The notes beneath the pieces were generated by a model. The model had not been told where the DNA came from. It saw only the letters and a program-made list of their open reading frames with translations, and searched no databases. This document shows positions 8,336 to 16,485 of a stretch of 64,000 bases of DNA, piece after piece. Within the stretch, counting starts at the first letter, position 1, and the number at the start of each line of letters is the position of its first letter. Position numbers and translations under genes: made by a program. This DNA is from Rhodococcoides fascians A25f (GTDB taxonomy: Bacteria; Actinomycetota; Actinomycetes; Mycobacteriales; Mycobacteriaceae): assembly GCF_000760935.2 (NCBI RefSeq), contig NZ_CP049744.1:310001-374000 (forward strand), read 5' to 3'.

Positions 8336-9196
8336 TCAGTATTCGCTGAACAGGTCCAGCTCGCCGTCGGGTTCGGTGCTGCCCTCTGTCTCTACTGTGT
8401 CCTCGGGGTCGTCAGGATCGCTACGCTCGTGCAGCACCGAGCCCACCAGCGCGGTGACGTCGATGGCTGCGGGATCGGGGATCGGATGCCCCTCGACGAA
8501 GGCGAGTCGCTCGGCCGACAGGTACGCCAGCCGCACCGCCTGCACGACGAGGACGCGTCGTAGGCCCTCGGAGACCTCTCCCCGTTCACGAGTGACGGCG
8601 GCCAAGCGTGAGATTGTCTCGGCGCGGCGCGCGATACGGATGTCGGGGTGCCCGCGCTCGCGACGGGTCTGCTCGGAGATCAGCGACCGACGCAGCGATG
8701 CGGGAAGCGCAATGGGCTGCGAGACCGGCGGAATCTTCTCGTTGAGGATTGCTTTGTGTCGCGATTTGTCGATGGCCTCGAGGTAGGCCGTGTACTCGTG
8801 GGCATTGAGATCGCGCTCGGCAGCCCGGAAGTGCTCTGCGCCATCGGACTTCTTGAGGTCCTCGTACTGCCACAGTGGCCAGATCTCGATCTCCGCGACC
8901 TCGAACACATCGAGTACCCGCATCGCGACGGCGTCGGTTCGCTGGTTGGTCAGATGTCGTTGCACTCGGACACTGAGCTTCTCTTTGGTCTGTCCCACAT
9001 AGATCGGTTCGCCGTCGTAATCGTAGAACGCGTACACGCCCCACTTGGCTGCCGACCACACTCGCCCCTGATCGTCCCTTTCGCTCAGCACTTCTCGTAG
9101 CGCTGTGCGAAAGGACTGCACGTCGTCGGCCGGCAGGGTGCTCTTTCGCGGCGCGACGGCCGACGCCCGCAGTGAGGATCTACCGTGACTGGACAT
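8336..9196 (-). CDS. GIY-YIG nuclease, probable restriction endonuclease
   Basis: This 286-residue protein has a GIY-YIG catalytic module: GVY (53-55), IYVG (65-68) and the arginine-bearing helix SVRVQRH (75-81). A downstream glutamate-rich helix (NAHEYTAYLEA) and the asparagine in AILNEK fit the remaining active-site positions. The C-terminal half is charged and unlike anything I recognise; it may be the DNA-recognition part. Its start overlaps the end of a C5 cytosine methyltransferase by 17 nt, so the pair is read as a type II restriction-modification system, comparable in design to Eco29kI or Hpy188I systems. Recognition site unknown. A repair or homing role is less likely given the overlap. 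Confidence 0.75.
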   Translation of the reverse strand: MSSHGRSSLRASAVAPRKSTLPADDVQSFRTALREVLSERDDQGRVWSAAKWGVYAFYDYDGEPIYVGQTKEKLSVRVQRHLTNQRTDAVAMRVLDVFEVAEIEIWPLWQYEDLKKSDGAEHFRAAERDLNAHEYTAYLEAIDKSRHKAILNEKIPPVSQPIALPASLRRSLISEQTRRERGHPDIRIARRAETISRLAAVTRERGEVSEGLRRVLVVQAVRLAYLSAERLAFVEGHPIPDPAAIDVTALVGSVLHERSDPDDPEDTVETEGSTEPDGELDLFSEY

Positions 9197-10373
9197 GTGC
9201 CGCAGCAGAATTCAGGGCCGTCGAATTGACGAGAGATCCGGTGACGAGCGGCATCAGGTAGTGCTCGGCGAGCCACGCGACCACGGGTACGCACACTGCG
9301 TCGCCGAAACCGAAGAGCGCCTGATTGTTTCGCAGACCATCGAGCGTGTAGTCGCCGGCACCCATCAGCCGGGCATACTCCACCGGCGTCATCCAACGCA
9401 CCTGCAAGCGGCCGTTCCCTATCTTGACGACGGCCTGCTTCGACGAGCCGCCGCGGGCGGTACGGAGGCACCCGGAGATGTCGTCGGGTCGAGCCTCCCA
9501 CACCGCGACGCCGTTACGAGTACGGCGGTAGGCGGTACGGTAGCTGACCTTGCGGGCCTTCTTCAGAATCTCGATGCGCTGCAACTGAATCGGCGACAAC
9601 GACTGCACGAACGCCGCGGTACGGTCGGCATCCCACCACCGCGAGTCTCGGTAGTCGATACGCTCGACGACATCACCGAGACCACTGGTCAACGGAATGG
9701 GTGGACTCGGTAGCGGTGCTCGATGTGTCAGCAACGTCGAATCGCCGTACACCGCCTGCAGCCAATCGGGTCGTAGCTCACTGTTGGGATCGCGGGCATC
9801 CTCGGGTGGATTCTGCGCACCGATCAAGAACAGGCGCGGACGCGATTGCGGGACGAAGCGTCGAGCATCGATGGTCAACACATCCACCGAGTAACCGAGC
9901 TCGTTGAGCTCCCGGACCGCCGCAGCCAGATCGTCTCCTCCGTGACTGGTGGCCAAGCCGACGACATTCTCGAGCGCGACCACCTCCGGGCGCGCGGCAC
10001 CGAGTTCACTCAGCACCCGCGTGAAATGCCGGAAGGTCGACGAGTTCTTGCCCGCGAGACCGGCCCGGCCACCGGCCAGCGACAGATCGGTGCACGGAAA
10101 CGATGCCCACGCCAACGACAAGCCCTCGGGCAGATCGTGACCGCGAGTTGCGGCGACATCGCCCAGCTGAAAATGGCCCGCATCGTCACCGAAATGCTGG
10201 CGATACATCTGATGCTTGTCGCGCTCGATGTCGTTGGCCCAGCGCACCTCGAAACCGGCCTGCTCCAAGCCCATTCGGACGAGACCGATGCCGGCGAAGA
10301 ACTCTGCGACCGTGGGGATACCGTCGGCCGCGGACGCCGAAGAACCACCCGGCACCACAGTCAACTTCGGCAT
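9180..10373 (-). CDS. DNA (cytosine-5) methyltransferase
   Basis: This 397-residue enzyme would transfer a methyl group from S-adenosylmethionine to C5 of cytosine. Motif I is FFAGIG (25-30), motif IV is FPCTDLS with the catalytic Cys94 (Thr replaces the usual Gln after it), motif VI is ENV within ALENVVG, motif VIII is QSRPRLF, motif IX is CLRTARGGSSKQ, and motif X is GFGDAVCVPVVAWL. The region between VIII and IX (about residues 195-290) should be the target-recognition domain. Paired with the overlapping GIY-YIG nuclease it should protect host DNA. It follows the copper genes on the same strand after a 68-nt gap. Confidence 0.92.
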   Translation of the reverse strand: MPKLTVVPGGSSASAADGIPTVAEFFAGIGLVRMGLEQAGFEVRWANDIERDKHQMYRQHFGDDAGHFQLGDVAATRGHDLPEGLSLAWASFPCTDLSLAGGRAGLAGKNSSTFRHFTRVLSELGAARPEVVALENVVGLATSHGGDDLAAAVRELNELGYSVDVLTIDARRFVPQSRPRLFLIGAQNPPEDARDPNSELRPDWLQAVYGDSTLLTHRAPLPSPPIPLTSGLGDVVERIDYRDSRWWDADRTAAFVQSLSPIQLQRIEILKKARKVSYRTAYRRTRNGVAVWEARPDDISGCLRTARGGSSKQAVVKIGNGRLQVRWMTPVEYARLMGAGDYTLDGLRNNQALFGFGDAVCVPVVAWLAEHYLMPLVTGSLVNSTALNSAAAHVQSR

Positions 10374-10414
10374 GCACCCAGGCTAGTACAGACTCCCGAC
10401 AGACTGACCTGTCC

Positions 10415-10437
10415 GGTCATTCCGCAGGCTCCACTCC
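10415..10437 (+). repeat. Dispersed 23-nt repeat, copy A
   Basis: GGTCATTCCGCAGGCTCCAC followed by TCC is one of four near-identical copies in this window (others at 33225, 46840 and 49113). It sits just behind the copD stop codon. Confidence 0.6.
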
Positions 10438-10441
10438 TGCC

Positions 10442-11395
10442 CTACGCCGTGGTTGCCAGCGCCGCCGCCAGGCCGAACGCCACCGCCAGTAGACACACAT
10501 GCGAGGCTGCACGGCCCAGTGAGTACTTCACGGTGGATCTGTGCGCGGCGGCGCTGGGCAACCACGTCCGGCGGATTCGGTTGGCCACCGCGACGAGGAT
10601 CACGGTGATCAGAACCTTGGCGAGAACGATTCGGCCGTAACCGGTCTCGACCACATCGGCGATGCTGTCCAGCTTGAGGACCGCGTCCAGCACGCCGGTG
10701 CCGGCGACTGCGAATACGCACCAGAAGGCGATCCCGGAGTAGACCGGCAGCAGCGTCGCCCAGGCGGACTTGCTCCGCAGACTCAGCGCCATCGCACCGA
10801 GAACGCCGAGCCACACCGATGCGAACAACACATGCACCGCAACGGCAATGGAGCCGAACGCAAACTGTGACATGTGGCCGGTGATCGGGCGCGCGACCAG
10901 GGCGAGGGACGCCAACACGATCACCGGAATCGGAGACCAGTCTGCCTCACGTCGATAGCCGGCCACTCCGATGGCGCACAGGGCGAGCGCAAGAATCACG
11001 GTCGCCGTGCCCAGTCGACCAACCGAGATCTCGGTCGCGAACGAGGTGAATACGCTCGGCGACAACGTCAACGGTGTGCGACCGGCAGAATCTGCAGCGG
11101 CCGAGATGAGCAGAACGAACTCGGCCACCGCCCACAGCCCCGACAGGAATCCGATCGCTCGCCACATCACCAGCGGGTCGACGGCGGGGCGTCCGGAATC
11201 GGAATTGCCGTCCATGACAGCGAGAACGCCGAACCCCAACACCACCGAACCCGAGGTCACCGCAACCACCCGCAGCCACGACGACCCGCCGGGGAAGGTC
11301 GGGTACGCGAGCGCGAATGCGGCCGCCACCCCCAGCAACGACGCGGCTGCGGCGGCGAGCACGAGCCGAACGCTTCTCTCGCTCACCGCAGCCAC
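10442..11395 (-). CDS. CopD-domain copper membrane protein
   Basis: This 317-residue membrane protein has about eight helices. The last four match the CopD domain (PF05425), including the hallmark HVLFASVWLGVLGAM and a preceding GHMSQF, whose His and Met are candidate copper ligands. CopD proteins are thought to move copper across the inner membrane with help from CopC. The GTG at 11395 follows AGGACGGGC just behind the copC stop, so it is preferred over the upstream ATG that lies inside copC. It is the last gene of the YcnI-CopC-CopD run. Whether the system imports copper (as with Bacillus YcnJ) or gives resistance cannot be decided from the sequence. Confidence 0.87.
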   Translation of the reverse strand: MAAVSERSVRLVLAAAAASLLGVAAAFALAYPTFPGGSSWLRVVAVTSGSVVLGFGVLAVMDGNSDSGRPAVDPLVMWRAIGFLSGLWAVAEFVLLISAAADSAGRTPLTLSPSVFTSFATEISVGRLGTATVILALALCAIGVAGYRREADWSPIPVIVLASLALVARPITGHMSQFAFGSIAVAVHVLFASVWLGVLGAMALSLRSKSAWATLLPVYSGIAFWCVFAVAGTGVLDAVLKLDSIADVVETGYGRIVLAKVLITVILVAVANRIRRTWLPSAAAHRSTVKYSLGRAASHVCLLAVAFGLAAALATTA

Positions 11396-11402
11396 GCCCG
11401 TC

Positions 11403-11939
11403 CTACTTCTTGGTCTTCGGCTTACGCAGGGCGAACCCCAACGCGCCGGCGAAGGCCAGAACGGCAACCACGATCAACACGATGTGTCCGTAGCCGCCGA
11501 GGAACCCGCTCTCGGCCTCTTCCGAGGTGCCCGACGCGTCGGCCGGTGCCCCCGGAGTTCCCGAACCCGCCTGAGTCAGCGTGAACGTCGCAGTGCCGCT
11601 CACCGGATGACCGTCGGCCGAGGTGATGCGATAGGCGAGGGTGTATTCGCCGGTCGGTCCCAGCTCGCCGACATCGACGACGACACTCTGGCCCTCGATG
11701 CGGGCGTCGCCCTTCGACCAGATGTTGCCGTCGGGTCCGACGACGTTCAGCGTGGCGAACTGCGACTGCGGTACCTCGTTGAACGTCACCGAGGCCGTGG
11801 CCGGAGACGCGTCGAGAGAGGAGCCGTCGGCCGGGCTGTATCCGGTGACCTGCGAGTGCGCCGACGCGATGGGGGCGGCGATCAGCAACGTCAGCAGCGC
11901 TACGACCAGTGCCTTCGCATAAAAGGCCAGCGCCCTCAC
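11403..11939 (-). CDS. CopC-family exported copper-binding protein, membrane-anchored
   Basis: This 178-residue protein has a signal peptide ending IASA, so the mature chain would start with His (HSQVTGYSPADGS), the N-terminal copper ligand of CopC proteins. The second part of the site is present as ADGHPVSG (Asp and His). A Gly/Ser/Ala-rich linker leads to a C-terminal helix (IVLIVVAVLAFAGALGFAL) and a basic KPKTKK tail, so it is tethered to the membrane. The GTG start overlaps the stop of the YcnI gene (GTGA). It should deliver Cu(II) to the CopD protein encoded 7 nt downstream. Confidence 0.88.
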   Translation of the reverse strand: MRALAFYAKALVVALLTLLIAAPIASAHSQVTGYSPADGSSLDASPATASVTFNEVPQSQFATLNVVGPDGNIWSKGDARIEGQSVVVDVGELGPTGEYTLAYRITSADGHPVSGTATFTLTQAGSGTPGAPADASGTSEEAESGFLGGYGHIVLIVVAVLAFAGALGFALRKPKTKK

Positions 11940-12601
11940 GAGCGCCGGGCCCGGATCGTTGCGCCGATGCCGAGGCCTGCGCCGACGGCTCCGAGCACCA
12001 GTCCGACGCCGGCGAGCCAGCGAGCGGTGTTGTCGGAAGTCGACGCCTCCGACGATGCCTCGGCGGTCTCGGTGGTCGCCGACTGCATGCCACCGTGCGC
12101 CTCGCCGCTGGCCGCGGCGAGAGTCAGAGTGGGAGCGGGCAATTCGGGCTCGCTGCCGTCCTGTGCCATGGGCTCGTTCCACTCGACGACCTCACCGTCG
12201 GTGTAGGTCTGCGTGGCCGGGAAGGAGACGGTCTCCTCCGCGGGCAGCGGGCCCGCCGACAGCAAGAACTGCTGGAACTGACCGGGGCCGACCTCGGCAC
12301 CGGGGTTCGCCGTCCACGTCACCGACACCGCGAGATCGGCCGAGTCCTTCTCGACGGTGGACGTCCAACCCGGGATGGGCTGCGTACGAGCAGAATTGAG
12401 GCCCGGCAGGGTGACCTTGACCGAACTGGTCGAGGCGGTGTCGGACTCGGTGGGAACACGGAACGTCAGCACCGAGTAGCCGCCCTGCTCGGCGTCGGGA
12501 GCAGAGACGACGACGTGTGCCGATGCCGCGCCTGCGCCGATCAGCAACGCGCCGAGGGTGGCCCCGGAAACGAACAGGGCACGGGAAAGAGAGCTCTTCA
12601 T
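11936..12601 (-). CDS. YcnI-like DUF1775 copper-binding protein
   Basis: This 221-residue exported protein has a signal peptide ending GAASA and a mature N-terminus HVVVSAPDAEQGG. DUF1775/YcnI proteins bind Cu(II) through this first histidine together with a glutamate and a tryptophan; candidates here are the Glu of FRVPTES and the Trp of VVEWNEP. A C-terminal helix (WLAGVGLVLGAVGAGLGIGA) and a basic end anchor it. It overlaps copC by four bases. In Bacillus the homologous gene sits with ycnJ (a CopC-CopD fusion) and the repressor ycnK; no YcnK-like regulator is seen here. Confidence 0.88.
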   Translation of the reverse strand: MKSSLSRALFVSGATLGALLIGAGAASAHVVVSAPDAEQGGYSVLTFRVPTESDTASTSSVKVTLPGLNSARTQPIPGWTSTVEKDSADLAVSVTWTANPGAEVGPGQFQQFLLSAGPLPAEETVSFPATQTYTDGEVVEWNEPMAQDGSEPELPAPTLTLAAASGEAHGGMQSATTETAEASSEASTSDNTARWLAGVGLVLGAVGAGLGIGATIRARRS

Positions 12602-12648
12602 GAGTATTGAGTCATTTCTGTGTGGAGAAGTGCGGAATGGGATATCGG

Positions 12649-13170
12649 TCAGTACGCCGATATCGGGGGCCCGCGACGAGAAATGGCCCAGTCCAGCGCG
12701 GTGCCGTGTATCGGCGGCAACGCAACGGAGAATCGGACGCGACCGACGGCGGAACCGTCGGGAAGGGGAGTGAGGAGCGCGAGAACGGCGCGGACGATGG
12801 ATGTGATCGGTCCGTAGAGGCGTTCGGCGGCGGCGATCAACAGTGTGGCGACCACGGACGCGGCCGCGTGGAAGGCAATCATCGCTGTGCTGGGGAGTAA
12901 CGAGTGGTTGTGCAGCATGCCCGACATGTCGCTCAGGCTCAGCGCGATGTGGGCGAGAAGTTGGCCGCCCAACAAGGCCGGGAGCAGTACCGTCGACCGT
13001 CTCGGTACTGCCGTCATGGCCCCGACGCCGATGCTGACGACGACAAGCAGAGTCAGGGCGGCTCCGTCGGGCCAACCGCCGCCGGCCATGCCGTGCGCGG
13101 CCACCGCGAGCGCCGCGGTGACGCTACCGACAGCTCCGCCGCGCAGTGGTGAGGCGGAGGCGTCGGTCAT
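12649..13170 (-). CDS. Membrane protein of the copper cluster, function unknown
   Basis: This 173-residue protein has about five hydrophobic helices and no domain I can name. It contains His and Met positions facing helix ends (AAHGMAGGG, HIALSLSDMSGMLHNHSLLP) that could bind copper. The C-terminal 35 residues are soluble. Gene order (this gene, YcnI, CopC, CopD, all same strand with short gaps) suggests it works with the copper proteins; 47 nt separate it from YcnI. Its role as a metal protein is inference from neighbourhood and residue content. Confidence 0.6.
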   Translation of the reverse strand: MTDASASPLRGGAVGSVTAALAVAAHGMAGGGWPDGAALTLLVVVSIGVGAMTAVPRRSTVLLPALLGGQLLAHIALSLSDMSGMLHNHSLLPSTAMIAFHAAASVVATLLIAAAERLYGPITSIVRAVLALLTPLPDGSAVGRVRFSVALPPIHGTALDWAISRRGPPISAY

Positions 13171-13184
13171 CGGTTGGTCAGGGG

Positions 13185-13835
13185 TCAGCGCACGCCGAGG
13201 CGGGCCAGCAGATCGGCTTCGATGCCGTCGAGCTCTGCGGAGATGGCCGCGTGGGCGGTCTTGCGGCGAGCGGGCGGCATCTGCTCGGATGCACGCACAG
13301 CGGTCGTCAGATCGTCCAGGCGCTCGCTGATCGCGGCACCGAAACTCTTGGTTTCGGGATCGGAGTGACGCGCACCGATGGTGCTCAGCGACTTCTCTGC
13401 CCCGGCGATGCGGGCACTGAGCTTGCCGCCGTGGCCGGTGTACTCGCTGAGCTGATCCGGCGTGACACCCATCTGCTGTGCCTTTCGGCTGTCCAGCTGC
13501 CCCCGGACGACGGTGGCCGCGCGATAGGCGATCGGAGCGAGCACCGGAAGCAACAGCCGAGCGATGCCGAGGTACTTACGGATCTGCGCCACGTTGAGCG
13601 TGCCCTGAGCGGCAGCTTTCTGCTGCGCCCGCAGAGCCGACACCTGCGCCTTCTCGACATTCTTCTGCGACTTCGCCTCCACCGCGCTGAGCTTGCTCTG
13701 CGCCTTGGCGATCGACTTCAGCTGCTTGCGCTCGTTCTTCGCGCCGAGCTTCGCTTCCAGAGTGGCCTTGTGCTTGAGAGCCTTGGCCTCTGCCTTGCGA
13801 GTGGCACGACCCTTACGCTTACGGAACAAACCCAT
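13185..13835 (-). CDS. Conserved actinobacterial coiled-coil protein (DUF6474-like)
   Basis: This 216-residue soluble protein is very rich in Lys, Ala and Arg. Residues 1-75 form a strongly basic, likely coiled-coil stretch (MGLFRKRKGRATRKAEAKAL onward), followed by a short hydrophobic patch (LLLPVLAPIAYRAATVV) and a second helical part. I recognise it only as a conserved family of Mycobacteriales. The ATG at 13835 has AGGAGC seven bases upstream, which decides it over an upstream in-frame ATG. It is 14 nt before the copper-cluster membrane gene and may head that transcript. Confidence 0.65.
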   Translation of the reverse strand: MGLFRKRKGRATRKAEAKALKHKATLEAKLGAKNERKQLKSIAKAQSKLSAVEAKSQKNVEKAQVSALRAQQKAAAQGTLNVAQIRKYLGIARLLLPVLAPIAYRAATVVRGQLDSRKAQQMGVTPDQLSEYTGHGGKLSARIAGAEKSLSTIGARHSDPETKSFGAAISERLDDLTTAVRASEQMPPARRKTAHAAISAELDGIEADLLARLGVR

Positions 13836-13930
13836 CGACAAGGCTCCTGACATGTACTGCTCGGCGGAAACGGTGGTTCCACACAGCCTAACGGGCGCTG
13901 ATCTGTGCAGGCTGTCGGAGGGCTGACCTA

Positions 13931-15565
13931 GTGTCTTGGAGTGTGAACGGTCAACGAGGTGCGTCAGGGTCATCTCCCGTGCTGTCATCTCCCGTGCTGC
14001 TCGACGCCGGATCGTTGACGCGCTGCCGTCATCGGCTCTATCTCGATACCGCCTACGGATCGTTGCTGCGCGGTGAACCCGAGAATCCGGGTGTCCGCCA
14101 GCGCCGGGAAGCAGCGCAGGCGCACCGCGAGAACATCCGTACGCAGCTGGCCGTGGCAGATCCGATGGAGTGGACCGAAATCGACGAGCCGACGGCCCGT
14201 GCGGCGGCCGATGCCACCCTCGCTGCCTGCCGGGCCGGAGTCGAGCGAATCTGGAATGCGGTACTGCCTCTGGAACGCGATACCGGTCGACGCGGACGCA
14301 GCGAACTTCTGGTGCGCGACGCGGCCGGCGGGTACATCCCGGTGATCGTCGTCAACCACAAGGTCACCGATCCGGGCCGTGGCGCGAGAACCACACCGCT
14401 GGACCGTTGGGCTCCGGCCGTGGACGAGACCCGCAAGGTGCGCAGTCAGTTGCGTGACCAGCTTCGGCTCGCCCACCTCTACCGCATGCTGGTGCACGAG
14501 GGACTGGAAGCGTCCTCGCCCGTCGGCGGCGCAGTGGGCTATCGCGGCGACTGCATGCTGGTCCACGATCTGACGACGGTGCTCGGCGAATACGACACCC
14601 GCTTCGCAGACCGGCTCGCCGTGGCCCGTGGCAGCGCATTCACCGTTCCTTCCCAGGTGAGCGAATGTCGTTCGTGTGCATGGTGGTTCGACTGCAAGCC
14701 GCAGCTCGAAGCCGTTCGTGACGTCTCACTCGTCGCATCGGGTTCGCGGGCGGACGTGCTCCGCGCGGCAGGTGTGCGCACCATCGACGAGTTGGCGCAG
14801 TGGAGCGGTCCGGCTCCCGAGGAGTGGCCGTTCGGAAACTTCGACGACGCGGTGTCCGCGGCGCTGGCCTGGCGGGCCGACGTCCCTCTGCTCCGGCGCT
14901 CCGAGACCGTCTCGGTGCACCGCGCCGACGTCGAGGTGGACGTCGATATGGAGAGCTACCAGGAACACGGTGCCTACCTGTGGGGCACGTTGCTCACCGA
15001 GGCGGGTGGGCCGCCGCCGATATACCGGGGTTTCGTCACGTGGGATCCGCTGCCGACCGTCGACGAGGGGCGTTCGTTCGCGGTGTTCTGGAACTGGTTG
15101 ATGGAGGTCAGGGCCGACGCGGCCGCACGCGGTAAAACCTTTGCCGCCTATTGCTATTCGCGTCAAGCCGAAGACAAATGGTTGCTCGATTCCGCTCGCC
15201 GATTCGCCGACGTCCCCGGGGTTCCCACCGAGGCGCAGATTCGCGAGTTCATCGACAGCGAGCAGTGGGTGGACGTCTACCAGGCCGTCAGTGACCAGTT
15301 CATCTGCCCGAACGGCAAGGGGCTCAAGAAGATTGCCCCGGTGGCCGGTTTCGCATGGCGCGACGACGAGGCCGGTGGAGAGGCGTCGATGGGCTGGTAC
15401 CGCGAGGCCGTCGGCTACGACGCTGATCCCGACCACACCCAGCGCGAGCGGCTGCTCGTGTACAACGAGGACGACGTGCTGGCAACAAAAGTGTTGCGTG
15501 AGTGGATGACCGACCGCGCCGAGAAGGAGATCCCGACCGTGGCGGACCTGCGCGCTCGTGCGTGA
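13931..15565 (+). CDS. TM0106-family RecB-like putative nuclease
   Basis: This 544-residue protein matches the TM0106 family: an N-terminal PD-(D/E)XK-type part with CRHRLYLD and the later IPVIVVNHKVT (the strand carrying a lysine), a four-Cys-type region CRSCAWWFDCKP that may bind an iron-sulfur cluster as in RecB/Cas4 nucleases, and a C-terminal RNase H-like part (YLWGTLLTEAGG, VYNEDDVLATKVLREWM) with conserved acidic residues. Its biological role is not established; DNA processing is likely. The start is a GTG at 13931, with another at 13943. It is a single-gene unit closed by a hairpin. Confidence 0.85.
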   Translation: MSWSVNGQRGASGSSPVLSSPVLLDAGSLTRCRHRLYLDTAYGSLLRGEPENPGVRQRREAAQAHRENIRTQLAVADPMEWTEIDEPTARAAADATLAACRAGVERIWNAVLPLERDTGRRGRSELLVRDAAGGYIPVIVVNHKVTDPGRGARTTPLDRWAPAVDETRKVRSQLRDQLRLAHLYRMLVHEGLEASSPVGGAVGYRGDCMLVHDLTTVLGEYDTRFADRLAVARGSAFTVPSQVSECRSCAWWFDCKPQLEAVRDVSLVASGSRADVLRAAGVRTIDELAQWSGPAPEEWPFGNFDDAVSAALAWRADVPLLRRSETVSVHRADVEVDVDMESYQEHGAYLWGTLLTEAGGPPPIYRGFVTWDPLPTVDEGRSFAVFWNWLMEVRADAAARGKTFAAYCYSRQAEDKWLLDSARRFADVPGVPTEAQIREFIDSEQWVDVYQAVSDQFICPNGKGLKKIAPVAGFAWRDDEAGGEASMGWYREAVGYDADPDHTQRERLLVYNEDDVLATKVLREWMTDRAEKEIPTVADLRARA

Positions 15566-15591
15566 CCCCGCCTTGGAGAAGCGGGGTCACG
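15561..15591. terminator. Bidirectional hairpin between nuclease and SDR genes
   Basis: CGTGACCCCGC (15561-15571) and its exact complement at 15581-15591 form an 11-bp stem with a 9-nt loop. The arm includes the stop codon of the nuclease. The genes on both sides converge here, so it can serve both. Confidence 0.7.
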
Positions 15592-15601
15592 CGACGGCTG
15601 T

Positions 15602-16369
15602 CTAGCGCGGAGCCATGCGGATTGCGCCGTCCATACGGATGGTCTCGCCGTTGAGGTAGTCGTGCTCGGCGATCATCTGGACGAGCTGGGCGTACTCGCT
15701 GGGCTGAGCCAGGCGAGAGGGGAACGGCACCGACGCCTCGAGGCCCTGACGGTATTCCTCGGTGACGCCGGCGAGCATCGGAGTGTCGACGATGCCGGGG
15801 GCGATGGTGTTGACACGGATGCCGACCTGGGCCAGGTCGCGGGCCGCGGTGATGGTCATCGCGTGCACGCCGCCCTTGGAGGCGGTGTAGGCGATCTGGC
15901 CGATCTGGCCCTCGAATGCGGCCACCGATGCGGTGTTGATGACGACGCCGCGCTGGCCCGCGTCGTCCACGGTCGACTGCGACTGCATCCGGTTCGCGGC
16001 CAGTCGCATCACGTTGAACGTGCCGAGCAGGTTGATGGTGATGACGGTGCGGAACAGCTCGAGATCGTGCGGTCCCTTCTTGGACAGGATGCGACCCGCC
16101 CAGCCCACGCCCGCGCAGTTGACGACGATGCGCAGCGGCACACCGGATTCGACGATGGTGTCCAGTGCGGCCTCCACCTCGGCTTCGCTGGTGACGTCCG
16201 CGGGCAGCAGAGTCACCCCGGCCGGGACGCTGTCTCCGGCGCGCTCGATGGACTGCGGCAGGTCGAGGCCGAACACGGTGACGCCTGCGGCGGCCAGACG
16301 TGCGGCCGTTGCGGCTCCGAGGCCGGACGCCCCACCGGTGACAAGTGCTGCTGTTCCTGAAATCTCCAC
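15602..16369 (-). CDS. SDR dehydrogenase, 3-hydroxyacyl-CoA (HSD10) type
   Basis: This 255-residue short-chain dehydrogenase has the cofactor motif TGGASGLG (11-18), the structural NCAG, a catalytic region NTASVAAFEGQIGQIAYTAS ending in the YxxxK lysine, and the downstream APGIVDTPM. The overall pattern, including the insert after NCAGVGWAG, resembles type-II 3-hydroxyacyl-CoA dehydrogenases (HSD17B10) that oxidise 3-hydroxy-2-methylbutyryl-CoA in isoleucine and branched-acid breakdown using NAD. The GTG at 16369 was chosen because GAAGGGGAT precedes it and the protein then starts at the first strand. Substrate is inferred from similarity only. Confidence 0.85.
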   Translation of the reverse strand: MEISGTAALVTGGASGLGAATAARLAAAGVTVFGLDLPQSIERAGDSVPAGVTLLPADVTSEAEVEAALDTIVESGVPLRIVVNCAGVGWAGRILSKKGPHDLELFRTVITINLLGTFNVMRLAANRMQSQSTVDDAGQRGVVINTASVAAFEGQIGQIAYTASKGGVHAMTITAARDLAQVGIRVNTIAPGIVDTPMLAGVTEEYRQGLEASVPFPSRLAQPSEYAQLVQMIAEHDYLNGETIRMDGAIRMAPR

Positions 16370-16485
16370 GTCGTACGATCCCCTTCGCTCACGGTGGCGG
16401 GCCACGGCACAGGCTGCGACCTCGTAGTCGCTTGCACCATAACCGGCGGGGCACCTCACCCACCCTCAGGCGCCCTGAAGGGGAC

